Counted from the stretch's first letter, positions 1-5,535 are shown. The stretch: 9,478 nucleotides of DNA from Candidatus Collierbacteria bacterium (GCA_023245265.1 JAHFKQ010000028.1:1-9478), one strand, 5' to 3'. Notes: a model not told the origin generated them from the letters alone. Program-made: numbers and translations.

Positions 1-607
1 AAGCCAAAATTAGGCCAACAACAAACATAATGGCTCCCAGATTGCCCTCGTCATCGCGACTGCGACCACGAAGACGGGTACGCAAAAGAATGTCGGCCAG
101 CAGGGTGACCAGACCAACCAGAATAGTGACAATGCCCATTAAACGCGTGTCGTAATTACGAACATGACTGAGTTCGTGAGCGACGACCCCTTCCAGTTCC
201 GTCCGATTAAGCCGAGAAAGTAGGCCTGTGGTAGCACAGACCACCGCATGCTCCGGATCTCTTCCGGTAGCAAAGGCATTCATCGCGGTGTCTTCAATCA
301 CATATAGTTTCGGCATGGGAATCCGGGCGACGCGGACCAGATTTTCGGCGACGGTATAAAAATCGAAGTGATCTTTCTTGGTAGCCGGATGAGCACCGGA
401 AATGGACAGAATGATACTATCCGAGTAGTAAAAACTAGCATAACTTAGCGCGCCGGAAAAAATAAGTGCCAGAGCGATAAAGCTAGAATCAAAACCCAAG
501 GCATAGGTGATGGCATAGGCTGAGGCCGCGATAAAGGCCAAGAATAAGGCGATGACCAAACCACTACGGAATTTATTTTCGTCGACCTGTTCGTAAATAT
601 TTTTCAT
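1..607 (-). CDS. htpX: HtpX-like M48 family membrane metalloprotease, C-terminal part outside the window
   Basis: Membrane-bound zinc endopeptidase of the M48/HtpX family, which degrades misfolded or damaged membrane proteins. My own translation of the reverse strand from the ATG at 607 gives 202 residues before the window edge; family members are usually about 280-300 residues, so the C-terminal third is missing. The N-terminus (MKNIYEQVDENK) is typical of HtpX homologues. Two hydrophobic helices lie at about residues 16-37 and 41-61, and further hydrophobic stretches at about 157-173 and from 190. The zinc-binding HELSH motif (HExxH) is at residues 144-148, followed by VRNYDTR as usual in the family; the third zinc ligand (a Glu further on) is not in view. 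It lies 24 nt downstream of lemA on the same strand, and lemA-htpX is a recurrent gene pair. There is no convincing Shine-Dalgarno before the ATG. Confidence 0.93.
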   Translation of the reverse strand, partial: MKNIYEQVDENKFRSGLVIALFLAFIAASAYAITYALGFDSSFIALALIFSGALSYASFYYSDSIILSISGAHPATKKDHFDFYTVAENLVRVARIPMPKLYVIEDTAMNAFATGRDPEHAVVCATTGLLSRLNRTELEGVVAHELSHVRNYDTRLMGIVTILVGLVTLLADILLRTRLRGRSRDDEGNLGAIMFVVGLILA

Positions 608-631
608 GCTTCGTCTGGACTGACCCCAGGT

Positions 632-1219
632 TTATAAAGAAACCTTGGTGTCTTTGGTTTCATCTTCCGAGACGGAGAGATGAGCCCCTTCCATCGGAGT
701 AGCCAAGCCTTTTTGAAGAGTAAAACCAAACGAGTTGGCAATAAGATTGCTGGGGAAAGTGACAACCTTGGTATTGAAATCGGCGGAGAGGTCGATGACT
801 ACTCGTCTGGCATACATGAGTTTATCGGCGGTGTCGCGAAGCTCATCCATGAGACGAGTGATGACTTCGGCGCCTTTGATTTCGGGATTACTTTCGACTA
901 AGACTTGAAGTTTGGGAACGAGAGAACTGACCGCGTCCGAAGCTTTTTCGATCTTGGCCATATCATTACTCCCCGTCGCTTTCTCCACCAATTTTCTGGC
1001 AGAAGTAATGGCGTCGTAAATGCCCTTTTCGTGCTTGAGATAGCCTTTGGCCGAGTTTTCGAGATTCGGTATTAAACTAGCCTGGCGTTTTAGCTGATTA
1101 CCGATGTCTTGAATAGAGGCGATGATTCTGGTTTTGGCGGTTTGAAACCAGTTGTATAAATTCATGATATACAACGCGATAGCCACAGCGGCGATGACAA
1201 AAAGGAGGGTGGTGTTCAT
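632..1219 (-). CDS. lemA: LemA family protein
   Basis: LemA family protein of 195 residues, close to the normal family length of about 185-200. One N-terminal membrane helix (about residues 3-20) is followed by a helical domain; the family signature with charged residues, then ASLIPNLENSAKGYLKHE, lies at about residues 47-64. LemA proteins have a short outer N-terminus and a cytoplasmic four-helix domain; their biochemical role is not settled. Pairing with the downstream htpX suggests a function in membrane protein quality control. The acidic C-terminal tail (SVSEDETKDTKVSL) is variable in the family. The ATG at 1219 has no Shine-Dalgarno; a -10-like TAAATA lies 7 nt upstream, so the mRNA may be leaderless. 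Confidence 0.93.
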   Translation of the reverse strand: MNTTLLFVIAAVAIALYIMNLYNWFQTAKTRIIASIQDIGNQLKRQASLIPNLENSAKGYLKHEKGIYDAITSARKLVEKATGSNDMAKIEKASDAVSSLVPKLQVLVESNPEIKGAEVITRLMDELRDTADKLMYARRVVIDLSADFNTKVVTFPSNLIANSFGFTLQKGLATPMEGAHLSVSEDETKDTKVSL

Positions 1220-1226
1220 ATTCTTT

Positions 1227-1255
1227 TATTTAGCCTGAAGTAACCTGTTTGTCGA
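1227..1255 (-). promoter_or_regulatory. Putative lemA-htpX promoter, leaderless spacing
   Basis: On the reverse strand TCGACA (1255-1250, five of six matches to the -35 consensus) is followed after 17 nt by TAAATA (1232-1227, a weak -10), and the lemA ATG starts 7 nt later. Transcription would then begin at or next to the A of the ATG. The weak -10 limits confidence. Confidence 0.45.
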
Positions 1256-1273
1256 TAGTCAGGGTTCAGGTTA
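1241..1273. repeat. Inverted repeat overlapping the lemA promoter
   Basis: TAACCTG at 1241-1247 is a perfect 7-bp inverted repeat of CAGGTTA at 1267-1273, with a 19-nt spacer that contains the proposed -35 hexamer (1250-1255). It could be an operator or a weak hairpin downstream of polX. There is no T-run, so it does not look like an intrinsic terminator. Function unknown. Confidence 0.35.
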
Positions 1274-1290
1274 GATTGATAATGACTGAC

Positions 1291-3051
1291 TCATTTTAGC
1301 ACTGCCAGAAATTTTTGCAGAGAATGGGTGTTGGCGATATCGTTTTTTGTGGCATAGCCTTTGCGAGCCTGCCAAACCCCGAGCTTCAAAAAATCCATTT
1401 GGGAAACCTCATGGCTGTCGGTGTCAATCACCAGCCGTACCCCTTGGGCGATAGCTTGGCGAATAAGATCATCCGGAAGGTCCAACCGGTCCGGGCTGGC
1501 GTTTATTTCAAGAAGTTTATGATTTTGGGCACAAAAATTAAATATCTCCGACCAATCTGCTTGAAGAGGTTCCCGCTCATTAATTTGCCGGCCGGTAGGG
1601 TGACCAAGAATTAAAGCTTTGGGATGGGAAAGAGCCTGAATAATTCTCCGAGTATTGGCTTCCTTGGTTTGATCAAAACTGGCATGAATGGAGACAATCG
1701 CATAATCCAAAGTGTTAAGTAAGTCTTCACTTAACGCCAGCTCCCCGCTGGGCCTAATATCTACTTCCAAACCAATGAGTAATTTAATTCCTCTATTTTT
1801 CACGCGGTTTTCATAAGCACGAAAATCTTGTTCCAAATATTTTCTACGGGCGATTAAGATTTTTTCTTTTGCTTTTTCAGTGAGACCGACGAATTTAGGA
1901 TTATGATCCGAGAGGCCGATATACTCATAGCCCAGTTCGTAGGCCCGATCCAGTATTTCGTGAAGTGAACTGCCACCCAAGTCATGAGAACTAGGAAAAT
2001 CGAAGTTGGAATGAAGGTGAAGGTCGCCCTTGATATCTTTGAGTTCGACAAGGTTAAAATCTTGTTTCTTAAGAGCCAGCTCGATTTCGCCGGTATCTTC
2101 TCTGATCTCCGTCGGGATTAAGGGTAAGCCTAAAAAGTGATAAAAATCGGTTTCCGTTTGAAAATGGTGAACTTTTCCCTTGGCTTTGATGCCATACTCG
2201 GAAAGTGAGTAGCCCTTTTCTTTGGCCAGCGTTCGTAAATGAATATTGTGCATTTTCGAACCGGTAAAGTGCTGTAGCAGACTCCCCCAATCTTCGGGTT
2301 CCGAGAGCTTGATATCCACTTCAAAGCCATTTTTAAGTTTGACATGACTGGTTTTGTCGCCTGAAGTAATCACAGCCGAGATTTGGGGATAAGCCAAGAC
2401 ATGGGCCATCGTCTCTTCCGGCTTTTTGGTTTTGACCGCCAGATCGATATCCCCTACCGTCGAAAGGCGCCGGCGAAGGCTTCCAAGGGGTTCGGCATCC
2501 ATGGTAAAGGGTGAGAGGCGGAGGTAAGAGATAAAAGCTTCGGCAATTGCTAGGGCGTCCGAAAGCAGGAGTCGGCCTTTGCCGGTAGATTTTATTTTCA
2601 AGGCTTTGGTAAGTCGAGCGATAGATTTTTGTTTGAAACTTTCAAGATTAGTCAACTTCCCCTTTCGGATTAAAACTTGAAGATCGGCTAGGGCAGTGGA
2701 CTCATCCTTGAGGTGAAAGCGATGAGCAATTTTGTATGCCGTCATAGGACCAACTCCCCGGATATTCATCAAGGCGAACATGCCAGCCGGCACTTTTTTA
2801 AACTGAGACTCGAAATGGCGGACTTTACCTTTGGTAAAGTATTCTTCGAGATAACCAAGTAAACTTTTTCCCACGCCGGGGATAGTGTCCAGCTTGCCCT
2901 GCCGCCAAAGCTCGTCGATCGGTTCACTTAAATTATCGATGGCCGAGGCCGCATTATTGTAGGCTTTGACCCGAAATGAGTCCCCCTCTTTAACACGAAA
3001 AACCGCCGCAACTTTTTTTAGAAGTTGGGCGGTTTCCCGGTTAATGGTCAT
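1291..3051 (-). CDS. polX: DNA polymerase X family protein (PolX) with C-terminal PHP domain
   Basis: Bacterial family X DNA polymerase of 586 residues, full length for the PolX-PHP type. These enzymes fill short gaps in base excision repair, and the PHP domain provides metal-dependent 3'-5' exonuclease and 3'-end cleaning activity. Two helix-hairpin-helix motifs are seen at about 56-68 (IPGVGKSL) and 96-108 (IRGVGPMTAYKI). The nucleotidyltransferase core follows: GSLRRR at 190-195, GDID with metal ligands Asp201 and Asp203, the third Asp in FEVD at 246, and HFTGSKMHN at 261-269. The PHP domain starts at about 341 (DLHLHS, His345/His347) and continues with SDHN (382-383), GLEVD (Glu429), SIHASFD (His456), GHPTGR (His484) and DTDSH (Asp545/His547), so the metal-binding residues appear intact. 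It lies 27 nt downstream of the RRM gene. The start has TATAAT 6 nt upstream and no Shine-Dalgarno. Confidence 0.95.
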   Translation of the reverse strand: MTINRETAQLLKKVAAVFRVKEGDSFRVKAYNNAASAIDNLSEPIDELWRQGKLDTIPGVGKSLLGYLEEYFTKGKVRHFESQFKKVPAGMFALMNIRGVGPMTAYKIAHRFHLKDESTALADLQVLIRKGKLTNLESFKQKSIARLTKALKIKSTGKGRLLLSDALAIAEAFISYLRLSPFTMDAEPLGSLRRRLSTVGDIDLAVKTKKPEETMAHVLAYPQISAVITSGDKTSHVKLKNGFEVDIKLSEPEDWGSLLQHFTGSKMHNIHLRTLAKEKGYSLSEYGIKAKGKVHHFQTETDFYHFLGLPLIPTEIREDTGEIELALKKQDFNLVELKDIKGDLHLHSNFDFPSSHDLGGSSLHEILDRAYELGYEYIGLSDHNPKFVGLTEKAKEKILIARRKYLEQDFRAYENRVKNRGIKLLIGLEVDIRPSGELALSEDLLNTLDYAIVSIHASFDQTKEANTRRIIQALSHPKALILGHPTGRQINEREPLQADWSEIFNFCAQNHKLLEINASPDRLDLPDDLIRQAIAQGVRLVIDTDSHEVSQMDFLKLGVWQARKGYATKNDIANTHSLQKFLAVLK

Positions 3052-3057
3052 ACGACC

Positions 3058-3063
3058 ATTATA
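3058..3063 (-). promoter_or_regulatory. Perfect -10 hexamer immediately before polX, probable leaderless start
   Basis: Reverse-strand TATAAT at 3063-3058 ends 6 nt before the polX ATG (3051). No good -35 is visible at 16-18 nt. The position would put the transcription start at the ATG itself. polX could additionally be read from the RRM gene promoter, because no terminator separates them. Confidence 0.5.
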
Positions 3064-3078
3064 CTTGGTTAGCTAATT

Positions 3079-3360
3079 TTAGCGACCTCCGAAGGATCTC
3101 GCAGGGCGGTCTTCTTTGGGACGGGCTTCATTAACAATAATGTTGCGACCATCGAGGTCGGCACCATTCATTTTTTCGATAGCACTCTTAGCAGCTTCAG
3201 CATCTTCGAATTCAACGAATCCAAAGCCCTTACTCCTGCCGGAGAACTTGTCGGAAATAACTGTGATCTCACCTAGAGCACCGAAGGGAGAAAAAATCTC
3301 CTGGAGTCTGGATTGAGTAATATTGTAGGGTAGATTCCCTACGTACAAACGAACAGCCAT
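3079..3360 (-). CDS. Single-RRM RNA-binding protein
   Basis: Small cytoplasmic RNA-binding protein of 93 residues made almost entirely of one RNA recognition motif. RNP2 is LYVGNL at residues 5-10 and RNP1 is KGFGFVEF at 44-51, both with the aromatic residues that stack on RNA. A short basic tail (RPARSFGGR) follows. Bacterial proteins of this type are known in cyanobacteria and several other phyla; roles in RNA stability or localisation are proposed but the target here is unknown. I chose the ATG at 3360 rather than the in-frame ATG at 3408: AAGGAG lies 6 nt before it (3372-3367), MAVRLYVGNL is the normal family N-terminus, and the 16 extra residues are charged and unlike the family. Confidence 0.93.
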   Translation of the reverse strand: MAVRLYVGNLPYNITQSRLQEIFSPFGALGEITVISDKFSGRSKGFGFVEFEDAEAAKSAIEKMNGADLDGRNIIVNEARPKEDRPARSFGGR

Positions 3361-3366
3361 TTCTGG

Positions 3367-3372
3367 CTCCTT
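3367..3372 (-). promoter_or_regulatory. Shine-Dalgarno that sets the RRM gene start
   Basis: Reverse-strand AAGGAG, 6 nt before the ATG at 3360. It falls inside the longer open frame and argues for the internal start. Confidence 0.8.
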
Positions 3373-3439
3373 TCTTCTTTCCCCGTGGCCATCATCACCG
3401 CGAGACAATCTGTAAAGGTTAAGATGATTTAACTAGCCT

Positions 3440-3448
3440 ATTATATCA
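3440..3448 (-). promoter_or_regulatory. Extended -10 promoter for the RRM gene
   Basis: Reverse strand reads TGATATAAT (3448-3440): a perfect TATAAT with the TGn extension, which explains the lack of a good -35. Transcription would start near 3433 and give a leader of about 70 nt before the Shine-Dalgarno start at 3360. Confidence 0.6.
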
Positions 3449-3528
3449 AGACCATCTGGGAAAAGCCACCTAGGCATAAATAGGCACGAGTCTTTGACCT
3501 GAGAGTAGAGAAATCGGCCATGAGGAAG

Positions 3529-3534
3529 TAAAAT
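3529..3534 (+). promoter_or_regulatory. -10 element of tRNA-Asp
   Basis: TAAAAT ends exactly 9 nt before the first base of tRNA-Asp. The same hexamer at the same 9-nt distance precedes tRNA-Thr at 6216. A TTGACC at 3494-3499 is too far away (29 nt) to act as its -35. Confidence 0.55.
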
Positions 3535-3543
3535 AGGCTTGTT

Positions 3544-3617
3544 GGGGCTGTAGCGCAGTTGGTTAGCGCGTCTCCCTGTCACGGAGAAGGTCGTGGGTTC
3601 GAATCCCATCAGCCTCG
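3544..3617 (+). tRNA. tRNA-Asp, anticodon GTC
   Basis: A complete 74-nt cloverleaf: acceptor GGGGCTG with CAGCCTC (one G-U pair), D stem GCGC/GCGC, anticodon stem TCTCC/GGAGA with loop CTGTCAC (anticodon GTC), variable loop AGGTC, T stem GTGGG/CCCAT with loop TTCGAAT, discriminator G at 3617. No CCA is encoded (CAA follows). The U33-G34-U35 in the loop is the recognition sequence of tRNA-guanine transglycosylase, so this tRNA is an expected queuosine substrate of the tgt product encoded in the same window. Confidence 0.96.
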
Positions 3618-3621
3618 CAAT
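3605..3621 (+). repeat. Direct repeat copy 1: 3' end of tRNA-Asp
   Basis: The 17-nt sequence CCCATCAGCCTCGCAAT, covering the end of the T stem, the 3' acceptor strand, the discriminator and 4 nt beyond, is repeated without mismatch at 4366-4382, 761 bp away. A duplicated tRNA 3' end around an insert is the classic footprint of tRNA-directed integration. Confidence 0.9.
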
Positions 3622-3623
3622 AC

Positions 3624-3652
3624 AAAATCTCTCGCTGGTCGGGAGATTTTTT
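3624..3652 (+). terminator. Intrinsic terminator after tRNA-Asp
   Basis: AAAATCTC (3624-3631) pairs with GAGATTTT (3643-3650), followed by a T-run to 3652. The stem continues outward with GCAATA (3617-3622) against TATTGC (3652-3657), and beyond that the tRNA T-arm pairs with its antisense copy at 3662-3674. Confidence 0.85.
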
Positions 3653-3661
3653 ATTGCCAAA

Positions 3662-3754
3662 ATGGGATTCGAACAGCCGGAACCAGTCTCGTAACGAGCC
3701 TGGTGAGGCCGGTCCTGAGGCGCGAAGCGACCAAAGGCGAATCCCCCGGCCTCA
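3662..3754 (+). repeat. Structured tRNA tail element, Asp copy 1
   Basis: A folded non-coding element after the tRNA-Asp terminator. It begins with ATGGGATTCGAAC (3662-3674), the perfect 13-nt reverse complement of the tRNA T-arm at 3597-3609. It then has CCGGA, a hairpin ACCAG-T-CTCG-TAA-CGAG-C-CTGGT, and the block TGAGGCCGGTCC. CGAATCCC at 3738-3745 pairs with GGGATTCG at 3664-3671, and TGAGGCCGG (3704-3712) pairs perfectly with CCGGCCTCA (3746-3754). No reading frame is plausible. Related elements lie at 4278 and 6349. I do not know a named family that matches it. Confidence 0.75.
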
Positions 3755-3771
3755 TATTGACCCTATAGTAG

Positions 3772-3800
3772 TTGACTTTTCTCTTATCATATTGTAGAAT
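3772..3800 (+). promoter_or_regulatory. Sigma-70-type promoter of the 124-aa gene
   Basis: TTGACT (3772-3777), 17-nt spacer, TAGAAT (3795-3800), with a start expected near 3807. This is among the best promoters in the window, and it means the gene in the cassette carries its own transcription signals. Confidence 0.8.
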
Positions 3801-3849
3801 TGAGCCTAGGTAGAGAGGCACATTTACTAAGTTTCTTCAATATTTCTCC

Positions 3850-3856
3850 GGAGGTG
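3850..3856 (+). promoter_or_regulatory. Strong Shine-Dalgarno of the 124-aa gene
   Basis: GGAGGTG directly before GAA-free spacing to the ATG at 3859 (two bases, AA, lie between). It fixes the start of this otherwise unrecognised gene. Confidence 0.75.
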
Positions 3857-3858
3857 AA

Positions 3859-4233
3859 ATGATTGATAGAAAGGATTTTTTTGCTCTGGTGGGATTTATT
3901 CTCCTTGTTGGATTTGCATTTTTTTTAGTCACCCTACCACCCCATACTGATCCAGGCGTTCAAGTACTAAGTCCTGGGGTGGCTCGTGTCCACAATGGCG
4001 AGACGCTGTATTTATGGGTGCCATCTGGCAAGAGTCCGGCTAAGTACAGTTTTCTTTTCATGGACAACAAGGTCACTGTACGCGCATTTCTACATTATGA
4101 CGAGCGAACTATTATAAAAGGGTGTGAGACTTTTAGAGTGTCACTTTTTTACAAAGTTGAAGCGTGCCGTGATGGTCAAGACATCATTTTCAAGTGGGAT
4201 GAATCTTTTCTTGGTGTAAGAATTGACCAATAG
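3859..4233 (+). CDS. Small membrane-anchored protein of unknown function, cassette gene
   Basis: I do not recognise this 124-residue protein. A short charged N-terminus (MIDRKDF) is followed by one hydrophobic helix at about residues 7-26 and a 98-residue domain that looks rich in beta strands (alternating hydrophobics such as TLYLWV, YSFLFM, VTVRAFL). With a single N-terminal helix the domain is probably outside the membrane; two cysteines (89 and 103) could form a disulfide. The gene is a self-contained unit with its own promoter, strong Shine-Dalgarno and terminator. It sits between two tail elements and within a duplication of the tRNA-Asp 3' end, which suggests it arrived as a cassette. 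The function cannot be inferred from sequence; the signals make it a likely real gene. Confidence 0.8.
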   Translation: MIDRKDFFALVGFILLVGFAFFLVTLPPHTDPGVQVLSPGVARVHNGETLYLWVPSGKSPAKYSFLFMDNKVTVRAFLHYDERTIIKGCETFRVSLFYKVEACRDGQDIIFKWDESFLGVRIDQ

Positions 4234-4238
4234 TCCTG

Positions 4239-4266
4239 AAACTCGCTCAAATTGGGCGAGTTTTTT
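4239..4266 (+). terminator. Intrinsic terminator of the 124-aa gene
   Basis: AAACTCGC (4239-4246) pairs with GCGAGTTT (4256-4263), with a T-run to 4266. The 12 nt from the T-run on (TTTTTTATTGCC, 4261-4272) are identical to 3647-3658 after the tRNA-Asp terminator, so the T-run seems to belong to the repeated tail unit. Confidence 0.88.
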
Positions 4267-4277
4267 ATTGCCTAGAT

Positions 4278-4382
4278 GGATTCGAACGGGCGGAGACAAG
4301 CTCGTAACAATCTTGTCGAGCCAGGTTCCGAAGCCCAGTAATCTGTGACTGCGGACGAATCCTCCCCCATCAGCCTCGCAAT
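4278..4382 (+). repeat. Structured tRNA tail element, Asp copy 2
   Basis: Second, diverged copy of the 3662 element. GGATTCG (4278-4284) pairs with CGAATCC (4356-4362). Inside are GGGCGGA, a hairpin GACAAG (4295-4300)/CTTGTC (4312-4317) whose loop starts CTCGTAAC as in copy 1, the core GAGCCAGGTTCCGA, and a CAGT/ACTG stem. It ends with the 17-nt copy of the tRNA-Asp 3' end. It is not a tRNA gene: there is no anticodon arm or matching 5' acceptor strand on either strand. Confidence 0.75.
4366..4382 (+). repeat. Direct repeat copy 2: duplicated 3' end of tRNA-Asp
   Basis: Perfect 17-nt match to 3605-3621. It contains the 3' acceptor strand and discriminator but no other part of the tRNA. Its last base is the first base (plus strand) of the reverse-strand stop codon of the 122-aa gene. 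Confidence 0.9.
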
Positions 4383-4750
4383 TAGTTTAGGTCCAGTAAG
4401 GTGGAAGTAACACCTTTCCAAATGAGGCACTGCTTATAGTTAAGCATTTCGGTATCGGCCGGTGGGTAGCCCCAGCCCCAAAAGCCGTCATTCATACGAG
4501 TCGTTTTGGCCATGTCATAGGAGGGATACAGAATCCGCCAAACCTTGCCGGCAGACCACCGTGCATTTTTCGGACTCGGAGTAAAGACCTCTTGATAGCA
4601 TTGTCGGCGAATATTAATCACTCTGATTTGGGTCCAGTAAAACCAAAAGGTGAGGACCAAGAAAATCATGAGTAAATAGGGAAAAAAGGCATTTTCTTTT
4701 ACTTGGTCAATCATTTGTCGAAGGTTAAAGGTTTTTCTTTTTTCTGCCAT
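4382..4750 (-). CDS. Single-pass membrane protein of unknown function
   Basis: I do not recognise this 122-residue protein. The N-terminus is basic and probably cytoplasmic (MAEKRKTFNLRQMIDQVKEN), followed by one long helix at about residues 21-40 rich in Phe and Trp. The outer part of about 80 residues has many aromatics (WSAGKVWRILYP, GFWGWGYPPAD) and two cysteines (51 and 108). The stop codon TAA abuts the end of tail element copy 2 at 4382, so the last residues (LDLN) may have been altered when that element was inserted. It is transcribed divergently from the LysM gene. The start has no Shine-Dalgarno; an extended -10 lies 5 nt upstream, so it is probably leaderless. Confidence 0.75.
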   Translation of the reverse strand: MAEKRKTFNLRQMIDQVKENAFFPYLLMIFLVLTFWFYWTQIRVINIRRQCYQEVFTPSPKNARWSAGKVWRILYPSYDMAKTTRMNDGFWGWGYPPADTEMLNYKQCLIWKGVTSTLLDLN

Positions 4751-4755
4751 AGGTT

Positions 4756-4764
4756 ATTCTAGCA
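4756..4764 (-). promoter_or_regulatory. Extended -10 promoter of the 122-aa gene, leaderless spacing
   Basis: Reverse strand TGCTAGAAT (4764-4756): a TAGAAT hexamer with TGn extension, ending 5 nt before the ATG at 4750. No -35 stands out, as expected of extended -10 promoters. Confidence 0.55.
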
Positions 4765-4792
4765 AAATTTCAAAACAATTCTTGCCTACCAC

Positions 4793-4820
4793 TTGACAAA
4801 CATAAGTCTTTATATAAGAT
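4793..4820 (+). promoter_or_regulatory. LysM gene promoter, leaderless spacing
   Basis: Consensus TTGACA at 4793-4798, 16-nt spacer, TAAGAT at 4815-4820, then 6 nt (TGACTT) to the ATG at 4827. The start of transcription should coincide with the A of the ATG. No Shine-Dalgarno exists between promoter and gene. Confidence 0.75.
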
Positions 4821-4826
4821 TGACTT

Positions 4827-5489
4827 ATGAAAAAAGGACAGAGTTCAGCCAAAAGAATAAAAAACACCCTAAAATTTTTCAAAATGAATGAAAATACCAT
4901 CAGTACTTTGATGGGGGCGGTAGTGATTGTGGTGATTGCCGGACTAATATTTAACTATTTTAGAACTTCAAACCTTAAAACTTGGCAGGGAGTGCTCTTA
5001 AATGATCAAGAAGTAGCCAATACAGACAAAAAAGACGCATCGACCAATGAAACAGTTATAGCTACCTATAAAGTAGTCAAAGGGGATGACCTCTGGCACA
5101 TCTCAGAAAATTACTACAAGTCTGGTTACAATTATGTCGATATCATCAAAGAAAACAAGCTTTCGAGTAACGGAGTGATTACCCCGGGAATGGAGCTAAG
5201 AATTCCTAAGGTGAATCCCAAGAAATTGACCGTCATTGAAACTAAAAAAGAAATTACTTTGTCGGATAAGGGAGATGTAATTAAAGAGACTGCCAAGCCG
5301 GAAGGAAAAGGAACTCTTGAAACCGGCGAATATACAACTCAAAAAGGTGACTCGTATTGGAAACTGGCCGTTCGGGCTTACGGAGACGGCTACCAATGGA
5401 CTAAGATTTACTGGGCAAACAAGAAAGTATTTGCTAACCCGGACATGATTTATACCGGAGTGAAGATTTTGATTCCGGTACTGGAGTAG
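4827..5489 (+). CDS. Membrane-anchored protein with two LysM domains
   Basis: A 220-residue protein with a basic cytoplasmic N-terminus, one transmembrane helix at about 25-44, a polar linker, and two LysM domains at about 80-128 (YKVVKGDDLWHISENYY ... ITPGMELRIP) and 168-218 (YTTQKGDSYWKLAVRAYG ... IYTGVKILIP). LysM binds N-acetylglucosamine-containing glycans, mainly peptidoglycan, so the protein probably tethers the membrane to the cell wall. No catalytic domain follows, which argues against a hydrolase; similar TM-LysM proteins are widespread as unnamed cell-envelope proteins. A linker of about 40 residues rich in Lys and Glu separates the domains. There is no Shine-Dalgarno at the ATG or at the in-frame Met20, and a strong promoter ends 6 nt upstream, so this is a probable leaderless mRNA. 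Confidence 0.9.
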   Translation: MKKGQSSAKRIKNTLKFFKMNENTISTLMGAVVIVVIAGLIFNYFRTSNLKTWQGVLLNDQEVANTDKKDASTNETVIATYKVVKGDDLWHISENYYKSGYNYVDIIKENKLSSNGVITPGMELRIPKVNPKKLTVIETKKEITLSDKGDVIKETAKPEGKGTLETGEYTTQKGDSYWKLAVRAYGDGYQWTKIYWANKKVFANPDMIYTGVKILIPVLE

Positions 5490-5500
5490 GTTTTAAACCA

Positions 5501-5535
5501 TAAAAAAACCGTGCTGGAGAAAAACTCAGCACGGT
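5501..5535 (-). terminator. Intrinsic terminator of the paired 96-aa genes
   Basis: ACCGTGCTG (5508-5516) is a perfect 9-bp inverted repeat of CAGCACGGT (5527-5535). On the reverse strand the hairpin is followed by seven T (plus-strand A run 5502-5508, the last base also in the stem), so it terminates leftward transcription. Rightward readers (LysM gene) meet no T-run after it but may still be slowed. Confidence 0.85.

Noticed and set aside
680..901. Plus-strand open frames within htpX, lemA, polX, tgt and queA
   Set aside because: They are other-frame shadows of well-supported genes and have no ribosome-binding or family signals.
3361..3408. Longer start of the RRM gene
   Set aside because: A good Shine-Dalgarno (3367-3372) lies inside it, and the canonical N-terminus begins at 3360.
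3494..3499. TTGACC as -35 of tRNA-Asp
   Set aside because: It is 29 nt from the TAAAAT -10, outside the workable spacing.
3433..3660. Leftward open frame of 75 aa containing GFEPTTFSVTGRRANQLRYSP
   Set aside because: It is the antisense translation of tRNA-Asp, a well-known source of spurious protein predictions.
3559..3768. Rightward open frame of 69 aa through tRNA-Asp, its terminator and tail 1
   Set aside because: It starts inside the tRNA and runs through structured non-coding sequence; no Shine-Dalgarno.
4278..4382. Tail copy 2 as a tRNA or tRNA pseudogene on either strand
   Set aside because: Only T-arm and 3' acceptor sequences are present; there is no D arm, anticodon arm or 5' acceptor partner.
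3618..4382. Integron cassette array with attC sites
   Set aside because: The tail ends do not fit the RYYYAAC/GTTRRRY core pattern and there is no integrase in view; kept only as an analogy.
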